From NCBI RefSeq assembly GCF_000953715.1, contig NZ_LN824141.1:1304501-1368500 (forward strand): DNA of 64,000 bases. Reading direction: 5' to 3'. The notes under the pieces were generated by a model. It was not told the DNA's origin. It saw nothing but the letters and a program-made list of their open reading frames with translations, and did no database searches. This document shows, one piece after another, positions 10,347 through 17,853 of this stretch; positions within the stretch are counted from its first letter, which is position 1, and every line of letters begins with the position of its first letter. The translations under genes were made by a program, and so were the position numbers. This DNA comes from Defluviitoga tunisiensis. Its GTDB lineage: Bacteria > Thermotogota > Thermotogae > Petrotogales > Petrotogaceae.

Positions 10347-12101
10347 ATGCCGATATGGGATTTGACCTTTTTTTATAAATCTCCACATGATGATAAAATA
10401 AAAAAGGACTTAGAAGAAGGACTAAATAAGGCAGAACAACTTAGACAAAAATACCATAATAAACTTTCTGATCCTACTTTATCTTCTTCTCAACTTAAAA
10501 ACTTCTTTGTTGAGTGTGAAGAACTTTTTAACAAAGTTTGGTTAACAATTCAGTATGCTTCTTTAAATTATGCTGCTGATACTTCCAACGAGCTATATCA
10601 AAAATTAGCAGCTATATGTGATGATTATGAATCAAAAATTGAAATGGAGCTTTCTTTTTGGAAGCCTGCTATTCTAAAACAATCCGATAGTAAATTAAAA
10701 GAGTTCATGGAATCAGAAGAATTGAAGGATTATAAGCATGTTATTGAAAACCTTTTAAAATCAAAAAAGCATGTGTTATCAGCAGATGCAGAAAAAGTTT
10801 TGGCTGCGATGTACAATTCTTCAAGAGGCGGATTCCAAGATCTCTACCAGCGCCTGACTAGTTCCTATATATTTGAAATTGAAATTGATGGAATGATTAA
10901 AACCTTAACGGAACCTCAAATGAGATCTTTAAGAATGCATCCGGATAAAGATGTTAGAAGAAGAGCTATGAAGATACTTTTTGATAGATACGAAAAAGAT
11001 CAATTGGTTATTGAGAAAACCTATAATTCGATTGTGAAAAATTATGATACTGAAGCGAGCTTGAGAAATTTTCAAGAGCCGATTTCTATGAGAAATTTGG
11101 AAAATGAGGTAGATGACAAGATAGTTAGCACTGTGATTGAGGTTACAACAGAAAATACTCCTCTTGTTCACCAATATTATAATTGGAAAACCAAGAAAAT
11201 GGGAATACCTTTAACGTTAGCAGATATATATGCACCTTTAGAGAAAGAACAGAAAGAATATTCGTTTGAAGAAGCTAAAAATCTTGTGTTGGAAGCATAT
11301 TATCATTTTGATGAGGAGTTTGGTGAAATAGTAGATTCTTTTTTCACAGAAAAAAGGATTGATTCTGATATAAGAAAAGGAAAAAGAGGAGGGGCTTTTA
11401 CTTCCTATGTTGTTCCAAATAAAAAACCCTTTATATTAATGAATTTTACAGGTAATATGAACGATGTAATGACTTTGGCTCATGAATTGGGGCATGGAAT
11501 ACATGGGGTATTGGCGTCTAAGCAAAATGTATGGAACTACCATCCTCCGCTAGTAATGGCGGAAGTAGCTTCAGTGTTTGGAGAAATGTTGGTGATGGAT
11601 GCAGTTTTACCAACGTTGTCTGAAGAAGAAAGAATTGCTTTTATAGCTTCTAAAATTGAGGATACTTTTGCGACGATGTTCAGACAAAATATGTTTGCAA
11701 GATTTGAAATTAGTTCTCATAAAATGATCAGTGATAATGGTAGTGCAACATGGAAAGAACTATCAAATTTATATAGCCAAGAATTAAAAATTATGTTTGG
11801 AGATTCTGTAATAATTCCTGATGAATATCATTTTGAATGGTCTAGCATTTCTCACATGTTTCATACACCGTTTTATGTTTATGCATACAATTTTGCAAAT
11901 TTGTTGGTTCTTGCTTTGTATGAACAATACAAGCAAGAAGGCAGATCTTTTGTTCCTAAATATAAGGAGTTATTAAGTAGTGGGGCAAATGATTCTCCAG
12001 ATAGGTTATTGAAAAAGGTTGGAATAGATATAAATCAAAAGGCGTTTTGGAAAAGGGGTTTTGAGTTTATTGAAAGAGAGTTTTTAAATAAATTAGATTA
12101 A
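10347..12101 (+). CDS. pepF: Oligoendopeptidase F, M3 family zinc metallopeptidase
   Basis: 584 residues, the normal length for PepF/M3B peptidases, which cut short peptides in the cytoplasm. The zinc motif HELGH is at residues 379-383 within LAHELGHGIHGVLA, and the third ligand is probably the Glu in VMAEVASVFGEM about 25 residues later. FHTPFYVYAYNFANLL near 515 matches the substrate-binding C-terminal block. The ATG follows AAAGGGGG by 8 nt. A TATAAT at 10275-10280 lies 66 nt upstream, but no clear -35 is visible. The MBL-fold gene follows with about 34 nt between them. Confidence 0.93.
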   Translation: MPIWDLTFFYKSPHDDKIKKDLEEGLNKAEQLRQKYHNKLSDPTLSSSQLKNFFVECEELFNKVWLTIQYASLNYAADTSNELYQKLAAICDDYESKIEMELSFWKPAILKQSDSKLKEFMESEELKDYKHVIENLLKSKKHVLSADAEKVLAAMYNSSRGGFQDLYQRLTSSYIFEIEIDGMIKTLTEPQMRSLRMHPDKDVRRRAMKILFDRYEKDQLVIEKTYNSIVKNYDTEASLRNFQEPISMRNLENEVDDKIVSTVIEVTTENTPLVHQYYNWKTKKMGIPLTLADIYAPLEKEQKEYSFEEAKNLVLEAYYHFDEEFGEIVDSFFTEKRIDSDIRKGKRGGAFTSYVVPNKKPFILMNFTGNMNDVMTLAHELGHGIHGVLASKQNVWNYHPPLVMAEVASVFGEMLVMDAVLPTLSEEERIAFIASKIEDTFATMFRQNMFARFEISSHKMISDNGSATWKELSNLYSQELKIMFGDSVIIPDEYHFEWSSISHMFHTPFYVYAYNFANLLVLALYEQYKQEGRSFVPKYKELLSSGANDSPDRLLKKVGIDINQKAFWKRGFEFIEREFLNKLD

Positions 12102-12135
12102 TATGTTCTTTTAAAGGGTGAGGAGGAATCAATTT

Positions 12136-12708
12136 GTGGAAATCCAAAAATTGGTAACTAGCAAAGGATTTCAGACAAATACGTATATTATTAACAATGA
12201 GATTATTATAGATCCCGGTGAGGGTGTTGGGCAATTTGTGAGTAAAGACCATGAATTTATTGTGTTGTTGACTCATGGGCATTTCGATCATATTTTGGGA
12301 CTTTCAGAAATTAAAGTAAAAGAATTATATGTACATCCATTGGATGTCAATTTATTACAAAATCCAAAAGAAAACCTATCTTTTCTCTTAGATAAGCCTT
12401 TTTCATGGCTTAAACCATGGAAAAATATTTCTGAAAATTATAGAGTAATACATACCCCAGGTCATACCCCAGGATCTTGTGTTATTCATATTGGTGATTA
12501 CCTGTTTACGGGAGATACTTTGTTTTTTGATTCTATAGGCAGAACGGACCTTCCAAATTCTTCAACAGATGATATGAAAAATTCTTTAAAGATATTAAAA
12601 CAATATTTTAAGTCTTTACCAAGAAACACTTTTATAGCTCCTGGTCATATGAGAACGGGAACCTTAGAAGAAGTTTTAGAAAATAACCCTTTTCTTAAAG
12701 AGATCTAG
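12136..12708 (+). CDS. MBL-fold metallo-hydrolase (glyoxalase II-like)
   Basis: 190 residues with all metal ligands of the metallo-beta-lactamase fold: LTHGHFDHILG near residue 48, HTPGHTPGSCVIH near 110, FTGDTLFFDSIGRTDLPN near 125 and APGHMRTGTL near 172. The small size and order match hydroxyacylglutathione-hydrolase-like proteins, which often hydrolyse thioesters in the cytoplasm; the real substrate is unknown. The start is GTG at 12136, 9 nt after AGGAGG (12121-12126). The in-frame GTG at 12118 overlaps that site and is unlikely to be used. It is probably co-transcribed with pepF. Confidence 0.88.
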   Translation: MEIQKLVTSKGFQTNTYIINNEIIIDPGEGVGQFVSKDHEFIVLLTHGHFDHILGLSEIKVKELYVHPLDVNLLQNPKENLSFLLDKPFSWLKPWKNISENYRVIHTPGHTPGSCVIHIGDYLFTGDTLFFDSIGRTDLPNSSTDDMKNSLKILKQYFKSLPRNTFIAPGHMRTGTLEEVLENNPFLKEI

Positions 12709-12816
12709 CAAGATAACAGCAAGAGAATTTTATTGGTACAAAGACATTAATAGGTTGGTTTGTTTAATAGGTAACAAAAGGATATAAGAAATTGGATCTA
12801 CAAACTTTAGAAGCAA

Positions 12817-12960
12817 ATATTAAAAAACGATGTTTTTGATTTATATAGGGTCTAGGGCGAAGCCCCCCTTCTACTTTGAGAAAAGTTTCAGATATTAAAA
12901 AATGATGTTTTTGATTTATATAGGGTCTAGGGCGAAGCCCCCCTTCTGTTTCTTTGGTAG
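12817..12960 (+). repeat. Two tandem copies of the palindromic leader repeat (sat leader)
   Basis: Two near-identical 56-bp copies, 12817-12872 and 12892-12947, lie 75 bp apart. Each holds GGGTCTAGGGCGAAGCCCCC, with stem GGGC-GAA-GCCC. The second copy runs on into TTGGTA-GAAT-TACCAA, a perfect second hairpin. They match the arrays at 1482-1626 and 34466-34833. They lie in the leader of sat, in the same orientation as the gene. From 12709 to 12816 nothing else is recognised. Confidence 0.8.
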
Positions 12961-13021
12961 AATTACCAAAAAGTCAAACTTTCTTTGAAACAGCAAAGTA
13001 TGAAATATTTATAAATCTTTG

Positions 13022-13046
13022 TTTTAGAGTTTCTAAAGGCAGTAAA
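13022..13046 (+). promoter_or_regulatory. Conserved 25-nt leader motif upstream of sat
   Basis: Reads TTTTAGAGTTTCTAAAG then GCAGTAAA. TTTAGA and TCTAAA are complementary and can form a stem with a small loop. Twelve nucleotides follow, then AGGAGG at 13059-13064 and the TTG start at 13073. The same motif, spacing and upstream repeats occur in front of four other genes in this window. Confidence 0.65.
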
Positions 13047-13072
13047 ATTGAAATTAGTAGGAGGTTATTATA

Positions 13073-14242
13073 TTGATTGAACCACATGGTGGAAAGTTAA
13101 TAAACAGAATTGTCTCAGAACAAGAAAAGGATGAATGGTTGAAAAAGTCAAAAGAATTAAAGTCTATAACAGTTTCATATTATGATCTTTCAGAATTAGA
13201 AAATATTTCAACAGGACTATTTAGTCCTTTAGAAGGTTTTATGAATAAAAATGATTATGATTCAGTTTTAAATAATATGAGATTAGAAAGTGGAATTGTC
13301 TGGTCTATACCTATTGTTTTATCAGTAAAGAAACAAATTGCAGATAATTTAAAAGTTGGAGAAGATATAATAATAAAGTCTGAAGAAGATGGAAAAACCT
13401 ATGCTGTTCTTCATCTAGAAGATAAATTTATCAGAAGAAAAGAAGAAGAAGCTAAAAAAGTATATAAAACCAATGAAGATAAACATCCTGGGGTAAAGTT
13501 TTTATATGAGCAAGGAGAAGTAGCATTAGGAGGCAAGATTACCTTACTTAGCAGAATAAATCACGAGAATTTTCAAGAGTATAGGTTTGATCCGGTAGAA
13601 ACAAGAAGAATTTTTTCAGAAAACGGATGGAAGACGATTGTTGCTTTTCAAACAAGGAATCCAATTCATAGAGCTCACGAATATCTTCAAAAAACAGCCT
13701 TAGAAATAGTCGATGGATTATTTATCAATCCACTTGTGGGAAAGACTCAAGAAGAAGATATCCCTTCAGATGTTCGAATGCATTCATATGAAGTTATTTT
13801 AGATAAATATTATCCAAAAAATAGAGTATGTTTGGGAGTTTTTCCTGTCAATATGAGATATGCTGGCCCTAGAGAGGCAGTATTTCATGCTATATGTAGG
13901 AAAAATTATGGTTGTTCACACATTATAATTGGAAGGGATCATGCTGGCGTTGGCAATTATTACGGAACTTATGAAGCGCAAGAAATTTTTGATCAATTTA
14001 AGCCTGAAGAGATAGGAATTATTCCTTTAAAGTTTGAGCATGCATTTTATTGTAAAAGATGTGAAAACATGGCTACATCCAAAACATGTCCTCATGGGAA
14101 TGAAGAACATGTTTTTTTGAGCGGTACAAAAGTCAGAGAGATGCTTTCACGCGGTGAAAAACCACCAAAAGAATTTACTAGGCCAGAAGTAGCAGAGATT
14201 CTTATGAAATTTTATCAAGAAAAAAATAATGTTGAAAAATAA
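13073..14242 (+). CDS. sat: Sulfate adenylyltransferase (ATP sulfurylase)
   Basis: 389 residues. It joins sulfate and ATP to adenylylsulfate plus pyrophosphate in the cytoplasm. The ATP-binding motif [12 protein letters not shown] is at residues 193-204 and [14 protein letters not shown] follows near 296, both diagnostic for homomeric ATP sulfurylase. A zinc-knuckle-like [16 protein letters not shown] near 332 is typical of the thermophile and archaeal type. The start is TTG at 13073, with AGGAGG 8 nt upstream. cysC, the next enzyme toward PAPS, lies 33 kb away at 46652; no APS or PAPS reductase is in the window. Sulfate activation for assimilation is the likely role. The leader holds the repeat and 25-nt motif family. 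Confidence 0.95.
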   Translation: MIEPHGGKLINRIVSEQEKDEWLKKSKELKSITVSYYDLSELENISTGLFSPLEGFMNKNDYDSVLNNMRLESGIVWSIPIVLSVKKQIADNLKVGEDIIIKSEEDGKTYAVLHLEDKFIRRKEEEAKKVYKTNEDKHPGVKFLYEQGEVALGGKITLLSRINHENFQEYRFDPVETRRIFSENGWKTIVAFQTRNPIHRAHEYLQKTALEIVDGLFINPLVGKTQEEDIPSDVRMHSYEVILDKYYPKNRVCLGVFPVNMRYAGPREAVFHAICRKNYGCSHIIIGRDHAGVGNYYGTYEAQEIFDQFKPEEIGIIPLKFEHAFYCKRCENMATSKTCPHGNEEHVFLSGTKVREMLSRGEKPPKEFTRPEVAEILMKFYQEKNNVEK

Positions 14243-15128
14243 GTTATGTGCGTTGTTTTTGATTTTACTATTAGCTATTAATATATTTTCATATGAAATA
14301 TTCTTTTCTGGAGAAGAATTGGTAAGATTTCTTAAAGAGAAGATTCTTGAAAGTAATTCGTTGAGATTGGTGTCTTTTAGTCTTGATGACACCATCTCCA
14401 ATGAATTATTAAAAGTGAAGAGTGAGATATTCCTGGAATATGAGGGGGGCTATTCTGGTGTACTGTTTTTACCAATTATTTATGATAAAAATATTGAAGG
14501 ATACCTCCACGAAAAATTCATAGTGTTTGACGATAATTCGGTATTATTTGGGACAGGTAATTTTACAAAAAGTGGTCTTCTAACAGATTTTAATGTTTTT
14601 ATATATACTGATGATCAAAAGATAGTCAACGTTTTTCTTCAAGAAATTTCGAACTTTAAGAAAGGTAAATATGCTAATGACAAGAGTAAAATAAAAGTTA
14701 ACTTAAAAAAAACTGATTTAAATAATGTCAAAATAGTTACAGGGCCTTCTGATCAAATTACAAAGGAGATTCTTAATAATATAAAAAAAGCAAAAAAATC
14801 AATAAAGGTATTTTCTTATTCTTTTACAGATCCTTACTTTGTAGAAGCCTTGGAAAGGATGTCTTCAAAAGGTGTTGATGTCCAGATTTTATCGGATGAT
14901 TGGAATAAACTGTATGATTCCCCTATTAAATATCTTTCCAATATTAATGTACGATATAACGATAAAATACATGCCAAAACAATAATAATTGATGAAAAAA
15001 AATCTATCATCGGCAGTTACAACTTAACGTATAGAGCCAGAGAAAAAAATGACGAGATTATTATGATTATAGATAATGAAAGCGTTGCCAATATATTGAC
15101 TAAAAAATTTGATTTATTATTTCAATAA
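14229..15128 (+). CDS. Secreted phospholipase D-like protein with two HKD motifs
   Basis: 299 residues starting with a signal peptide ([18 protein letters not shown], residues 6-23). Two complete PLD catalytic motifs are present: HEKFIVFD with GTGNFTKSG at residues 94-115, and HAKTIIID with [15 protein letters not shown] from residue 248. Two HKD motifs in one chain form one active site, as in phospholipase D, cardiolipin synthase and Nuc-type nucleases. The export signal points to a periplasmic or membrane-side role on lipid or nucleic acid; the substrate cannot be told. The start overlaps the end of sat by 14 nt, so the two are probably translationally coupled although their functions look unrelated. 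Confidence 0.8.
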   Translation: MLKNKLCALFLILLLAINIFSYEIFFSGEELVRFLKEKILESNSLRLVSFSLDDTISNELLKVKSEIFLEYEGGYSGVLFLPIIYDKNIEGYLHEKFIVFDDNSVLFGTGNFTKSGLLTDFNVFIYTDDQKIVNVFLQEISNFKKGKYANDKSKIKVNLKKTDLNNVKIVTGPSDQITKEILNNIKKAKKSIKVFSYSFTDPYFVEALERMSSKGVDVQILSDDWNKLYDSPIKYLSNINVRYNDKIHAKTIIIDEKKSIIGSYNLTYRAREKNDEIIMIIDNESVANILTKKFDLLFQ

Positions 15129-15149
15129 TGATAAAATAATATGATTTTT

Positions 15150-15176
15150 AAAAAATATATACTTTATATATTTTTT
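15150..15176 (+). other. Perfect AT-only 12-bp palindrome
   Basis: AAAAAATATATA (15150-15161) is complementary to TATATATTTTTT (15165-15176) across a 3-nt loop. It lies just after the phospholipase D-like gene and ends in six T, so it may work as a weak terminator. It contains no G or C pairs, so stability at high temperature is doubtful. Confidence 0.4.
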
Positions 15177-15232
15177 GGTTAAAATTGGAGTATGAATCGA
15201 AAATTTGCCCAAAATGGGATTTTGAATTTAAA

Positions 15233-15275
15233 AGGAGGAAAGTACTTTAACTATATTTAAAGTACACATTATATG
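15233..15275 (+). promoter_or_regulatory. Hairpin between Shine-Dalgarno and ATG of nadE
   Basis: AGGAGG (15233-15238) is 34 nt before the nadE ATG at 15273, too far for normal use, and no nearer site or in-frame start exists. Between them GTACTTTAA (15242-15250) is perfectly complementary to TTAAAGTAC (15257-15265). If the stem forms, only 3 + 7 nt remain as linker, an ideal distance. This suggests that the hairpin brings the SD and the start codon together. Confidence 0.5.
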
Positions 15276-17000
15276 GAGATACGTGTCGCAATTGCGCAAA
15301 TGAATTCAATAGTTGGAGATTATTATGGGAACATTAATAAAATTAAAAACAACATTAGGCAAGCATGTAATGATCATGCAGACATAATTGTATTTCCTGA
15401 GTTGTGCTTAAATGGATATCCTCCAGAAGATTTGTTATTAAAGACTCAATTTTTAAACGATTCTTTAAAAAGTATAAAAGATGTCAAAGACTTTACTGAA
15501 GATAAAGATATAGTAATAATTCTTGGAGCAGTAGAATGTGATGAATATTACAATATCTACAACAGTGCGCAAATTATTTTTAAAGGTAACCTTTTAGGGA
15601 AATATAAAAAAAGACTTTTATCCTCTTTTTCATTTTTTGATGAAAGAAGGTATTTTAATCCTTCAGATATTTTAACGCTGATAGAATTGAATGGAAGTAA
15701 GATAGGTATTACAATAGGTAATGAGATTTGTTTTCCAAATAGTAGCCTGTATTCGGCAGTTAATAACGAAACTGATTTAATTTTAAACTTGTCTGCTTCT
15801 GTATTTTACAAAAATAAGATCAATTCAATTCATAATATCCTAAAGGCAAGGGCACTTGAGCTATCTTCCTGGGTCGTGTATTGTAATATGGTTGGTGGTC
15901 AAGATGAATTAGTGTTTGACGGTGGAAGCATGGTTATAGACCCTTATGGGGTTATAGAGATGAATGCACCATTATTTGAAGAAGGAATTTACTTTATTGA
16001 TATTGATGCTGAAGAAGCTAAACGAGCAAAATTAAAAAACAGTAAAAGTAGTTCTTTATGTCAAGTTAAGAATAATGTTGAGATAATTAATATTAATAAG
16101 ATTGTTAGTAAAAAAAGAAAGATCAAATCTATCACTAGTAAAATTCCTGATGAAAATGAATTACTTTATTCTGCAATCAAGTTAGGACTAAGAGATTATT
16201 TGGTAAAAAATGGTTTTAGTAGCGTTGTTTTAGGTTTAAGTGGTGGAGTTGATTCTGCGTTGGTTGCATCAATAGCTGCAGATTCGATAGGAAACAAAAA
16301 TGTTTTAGCTTTAATCATGCCTTCAGAATTTACCTCTAAAAAAAGTGTAGAAGATGCAGTGGAACTTTCACTAAATTTAGGGATAGAATATAAAATTATT
16401 TCAATTAGTGAATTATATAATACCTATTTAGATACATTAAAAGAAAGTTTTAAAGGAAAGACGTTTGATGAAACAGAAGAAAATTTACAAGCACGAATTA
16501 GAGGCAATATTATCATGGCTTTTTCAAATAAATTTGGGCATCTTGCTTTAGTTTGTGGGAATAAAAGTGAAGTTGCAACAGGTTATTCAACTCTTTACGG
16601 TGATACTGCTGGAGGTTTCGCACCTATTAAAGATCTATATAAAACTGAATTATACAAAGTTGCTAAAAAATATAATGAGATTCATAATAAAGAAATTATA
16701 ACAAAATCAATCTTAGAAAAGCCTCCTTCTGCTGAACTTAGACCAAATCAGAAAGATGAAGATAAATTGCCTCCTTACGATATTTTAGACAAGATCTTGT
16801 TTAACTATATTGAAAGAGGAAAATCATATAATGAGCTTTTAGAAATGGGATTAAATGAAGAAATTGTCAAGAATGTAATAAATATGGTAGAAAAAAGTGA
16901 ATGGAAACGTAGACAATTGCCAGCTGGAATTAAACTAAGTGAATTGAGTTTTGGAAAAGAACGGAAGATGCCAATTACAAAAAAGTACAGATTTTGGTAA
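15273..17000 (+). CDS. nadE: Glutamine-dependent NAD+ synthetase
   Basis: 575 residues with two domains. Residues 1-250 are a nitrilase-type glutaminase: Glu43 in FPELCLNGYPPEDLL, the catalytic-Lys region KYKKRLLSSFSFFDERRYF and the nucleophile Cys in GNEICFPNS. Residues 285-575 are the NAD synthetase, with the PP-loop LGLSGGVDSALVASIAAD and GNKSEVATGYSTLYGDTAGG. It makes NAD from deamido-NAD, ATP and glutamine-derived ammonia in the cytoplasm. The usual family length is 540-680. The ATG is fixed by the N-terminal EIRVAIAQMN strand; its SD is 34 nt away across a hairpin. Confidence 0.95.
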   Translation: MEIRVAIAQMNSIVGDYYGNINKIKNNIRQACNDHADIIVFPELCLNGYPPEDLLLKTQFLNDSLKSIKDVKDFTEDKDIVIILGAVECDEYYNIYNSAQIIFKGNLLGKYKKRLLSSFSFFDERRYFNPSDILTLIELNGSKIGITIGNEICFPNSSLYSAVNNETDLILNLSASVFYKNKINSIHNILKARALELSSWVVYCNMVGGQDELVFDGGSMVIDPYGVIEMNAPLFEEGIYFIDIDAEEAKRAKLKNSKSSSLCQVKNNVEIININKIVSKKRKIKSITSKIPDENELLYSAIKLGLRDYLVKNGFSSVVLGLSGGVDSALVASIAADSIGNKNVLALIMPSEFTSKKSVEDAVELSLNLGIEYKIISISELYNTYLDTLKESFKGKTFDETEENLQARIRGNIIMAFSNKFGHLALVCGNKSEVATGYSTLYGDTAGGFAPIKDLYKTELYKVAKKYNEIHNKEIITKSILEKPPSAELRPNQKDEDKLPPYDILDKILFNYIERGKSYNELLEMGLNEEIVKNVINMVEKSEWKRRQLPAGIKLSELSFGKERKMPITKKYRFW

Positions 17001-17049
17001 TTTTTTGTTATGTTATGTTGAATAAATTAAAGGTGGGAGAAACTAAATT

Positions 17050-17823
17050 ATGAAAGAAAACAAAATTGAGGAAATATTAGAACAAAAGCTAAAGGAAACT
17101 GAAAAAGAGGAATTTGGGAGTTGGAAAAATCTTTTAATAATTATAATAGCAATGGGGCTTATATATGCTGTTGCATTACTTTTATGGAATATGTATAGTG
17201 GATACCTAGAGAATAGACATTACTATCCTTACATAAAACTAAAGGATACTGGATATGAAAAAATTTCTAAGTATCCATATAATGCAAAAGATACTAATAT
17301 TATTATAAATAAAACAGATTATTCAAATATCTATTCAGTAAAAACGCCTTTTGGTGCCTTTTCTGTTCAGACTTTTGACAACAGATTTTTTTTCTTTGAA
17401 AATTCTGAAACAGCAGTTATTTCATATCCTTCATATGATTTTAGAGGTTTGGAATATTCTGTAATTAACAAAAATGGAGATTTCTTTAGATTTGTTATAG
17501 TTCCTAGTGAAGAAGTTATACCAGATATCTTTGATTTTGTTGAAAATTTATCTGAAATAAAGATTTTAGATTCATCAGAACTAATCAAGTACGAATTTCT
17601 TTCTGAAAATGACGAAGCATATATAGTTAAAACTAAATATGAAGAATTAGATTTACCCAAAAATTTGATAGAGAGTGTAGGAGAAAGTGAAAAATTTGTT
17701 TACTTAGTGTCAAAAAAGTATGGGTTGTTTAATAAAATATATTATATTGAAAAAGATACTTCCAAGCTTAGAGAACTAATAATAATTTCAGAAACAAGTT
17801 TTCCAATACGGACCATTGAATAA
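17050..17823 (+). CDS. Single-pass membrane protein of unknown function
   Basis: 257 residues. A charged coil-like N-terminus (1-26) is followed by one membrane helix at residues 27-49 (LLIIIIAMGLIYAVALLLW) and a roughly 200-residue domain predicted to face outward. The outer domain is rich in aromatic and beta-prone stretches and has no motif I know. The ATG follows AAAGGTGGGAG. It lies 49 nt after nadE and 30 nt before glgP, so it is probably in one operon with them. No function is claimed. Confidence 0.7.
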   Translation: MKENKIEEILEQKLKETEKEEFGSWKNLLIIIIAMGLIYAVALLLWNMYSGYLENRHYYPYIKLKDTGYEKISKYPYNAKDTNIIINKTDYSNIYSVKTPFGAFSVQTFDNRFFFFENSETAVISYPSYDFRGLEYSVINKNGDFFRFVIVPSEEVIPDIFDFVENLSEIKILDSSELIKYEFLSENDEAYIVKTKYEELDLPKNLIESVGESEKFVYLVSKKYGLFNKIYYIEKDTSKLRELIIISETSFPIRTIE

Positions 17824-17853
17824 ATTTCAAAAATTCAACCGGGAGGGAAAAAG

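Noticed and set aside
12067-12291. Minus-strand ORF of 74 codons
   Set aside because: It overlaps the end of pepF and the start of the MBL gene and has no protein-family features.
12817-12960. Rho-independent terminators made by the palindromic repeat
   Set aside because: The GC stem is short and is not followed by a T run on either strand; copies lie in gene leaders rather than after genes.
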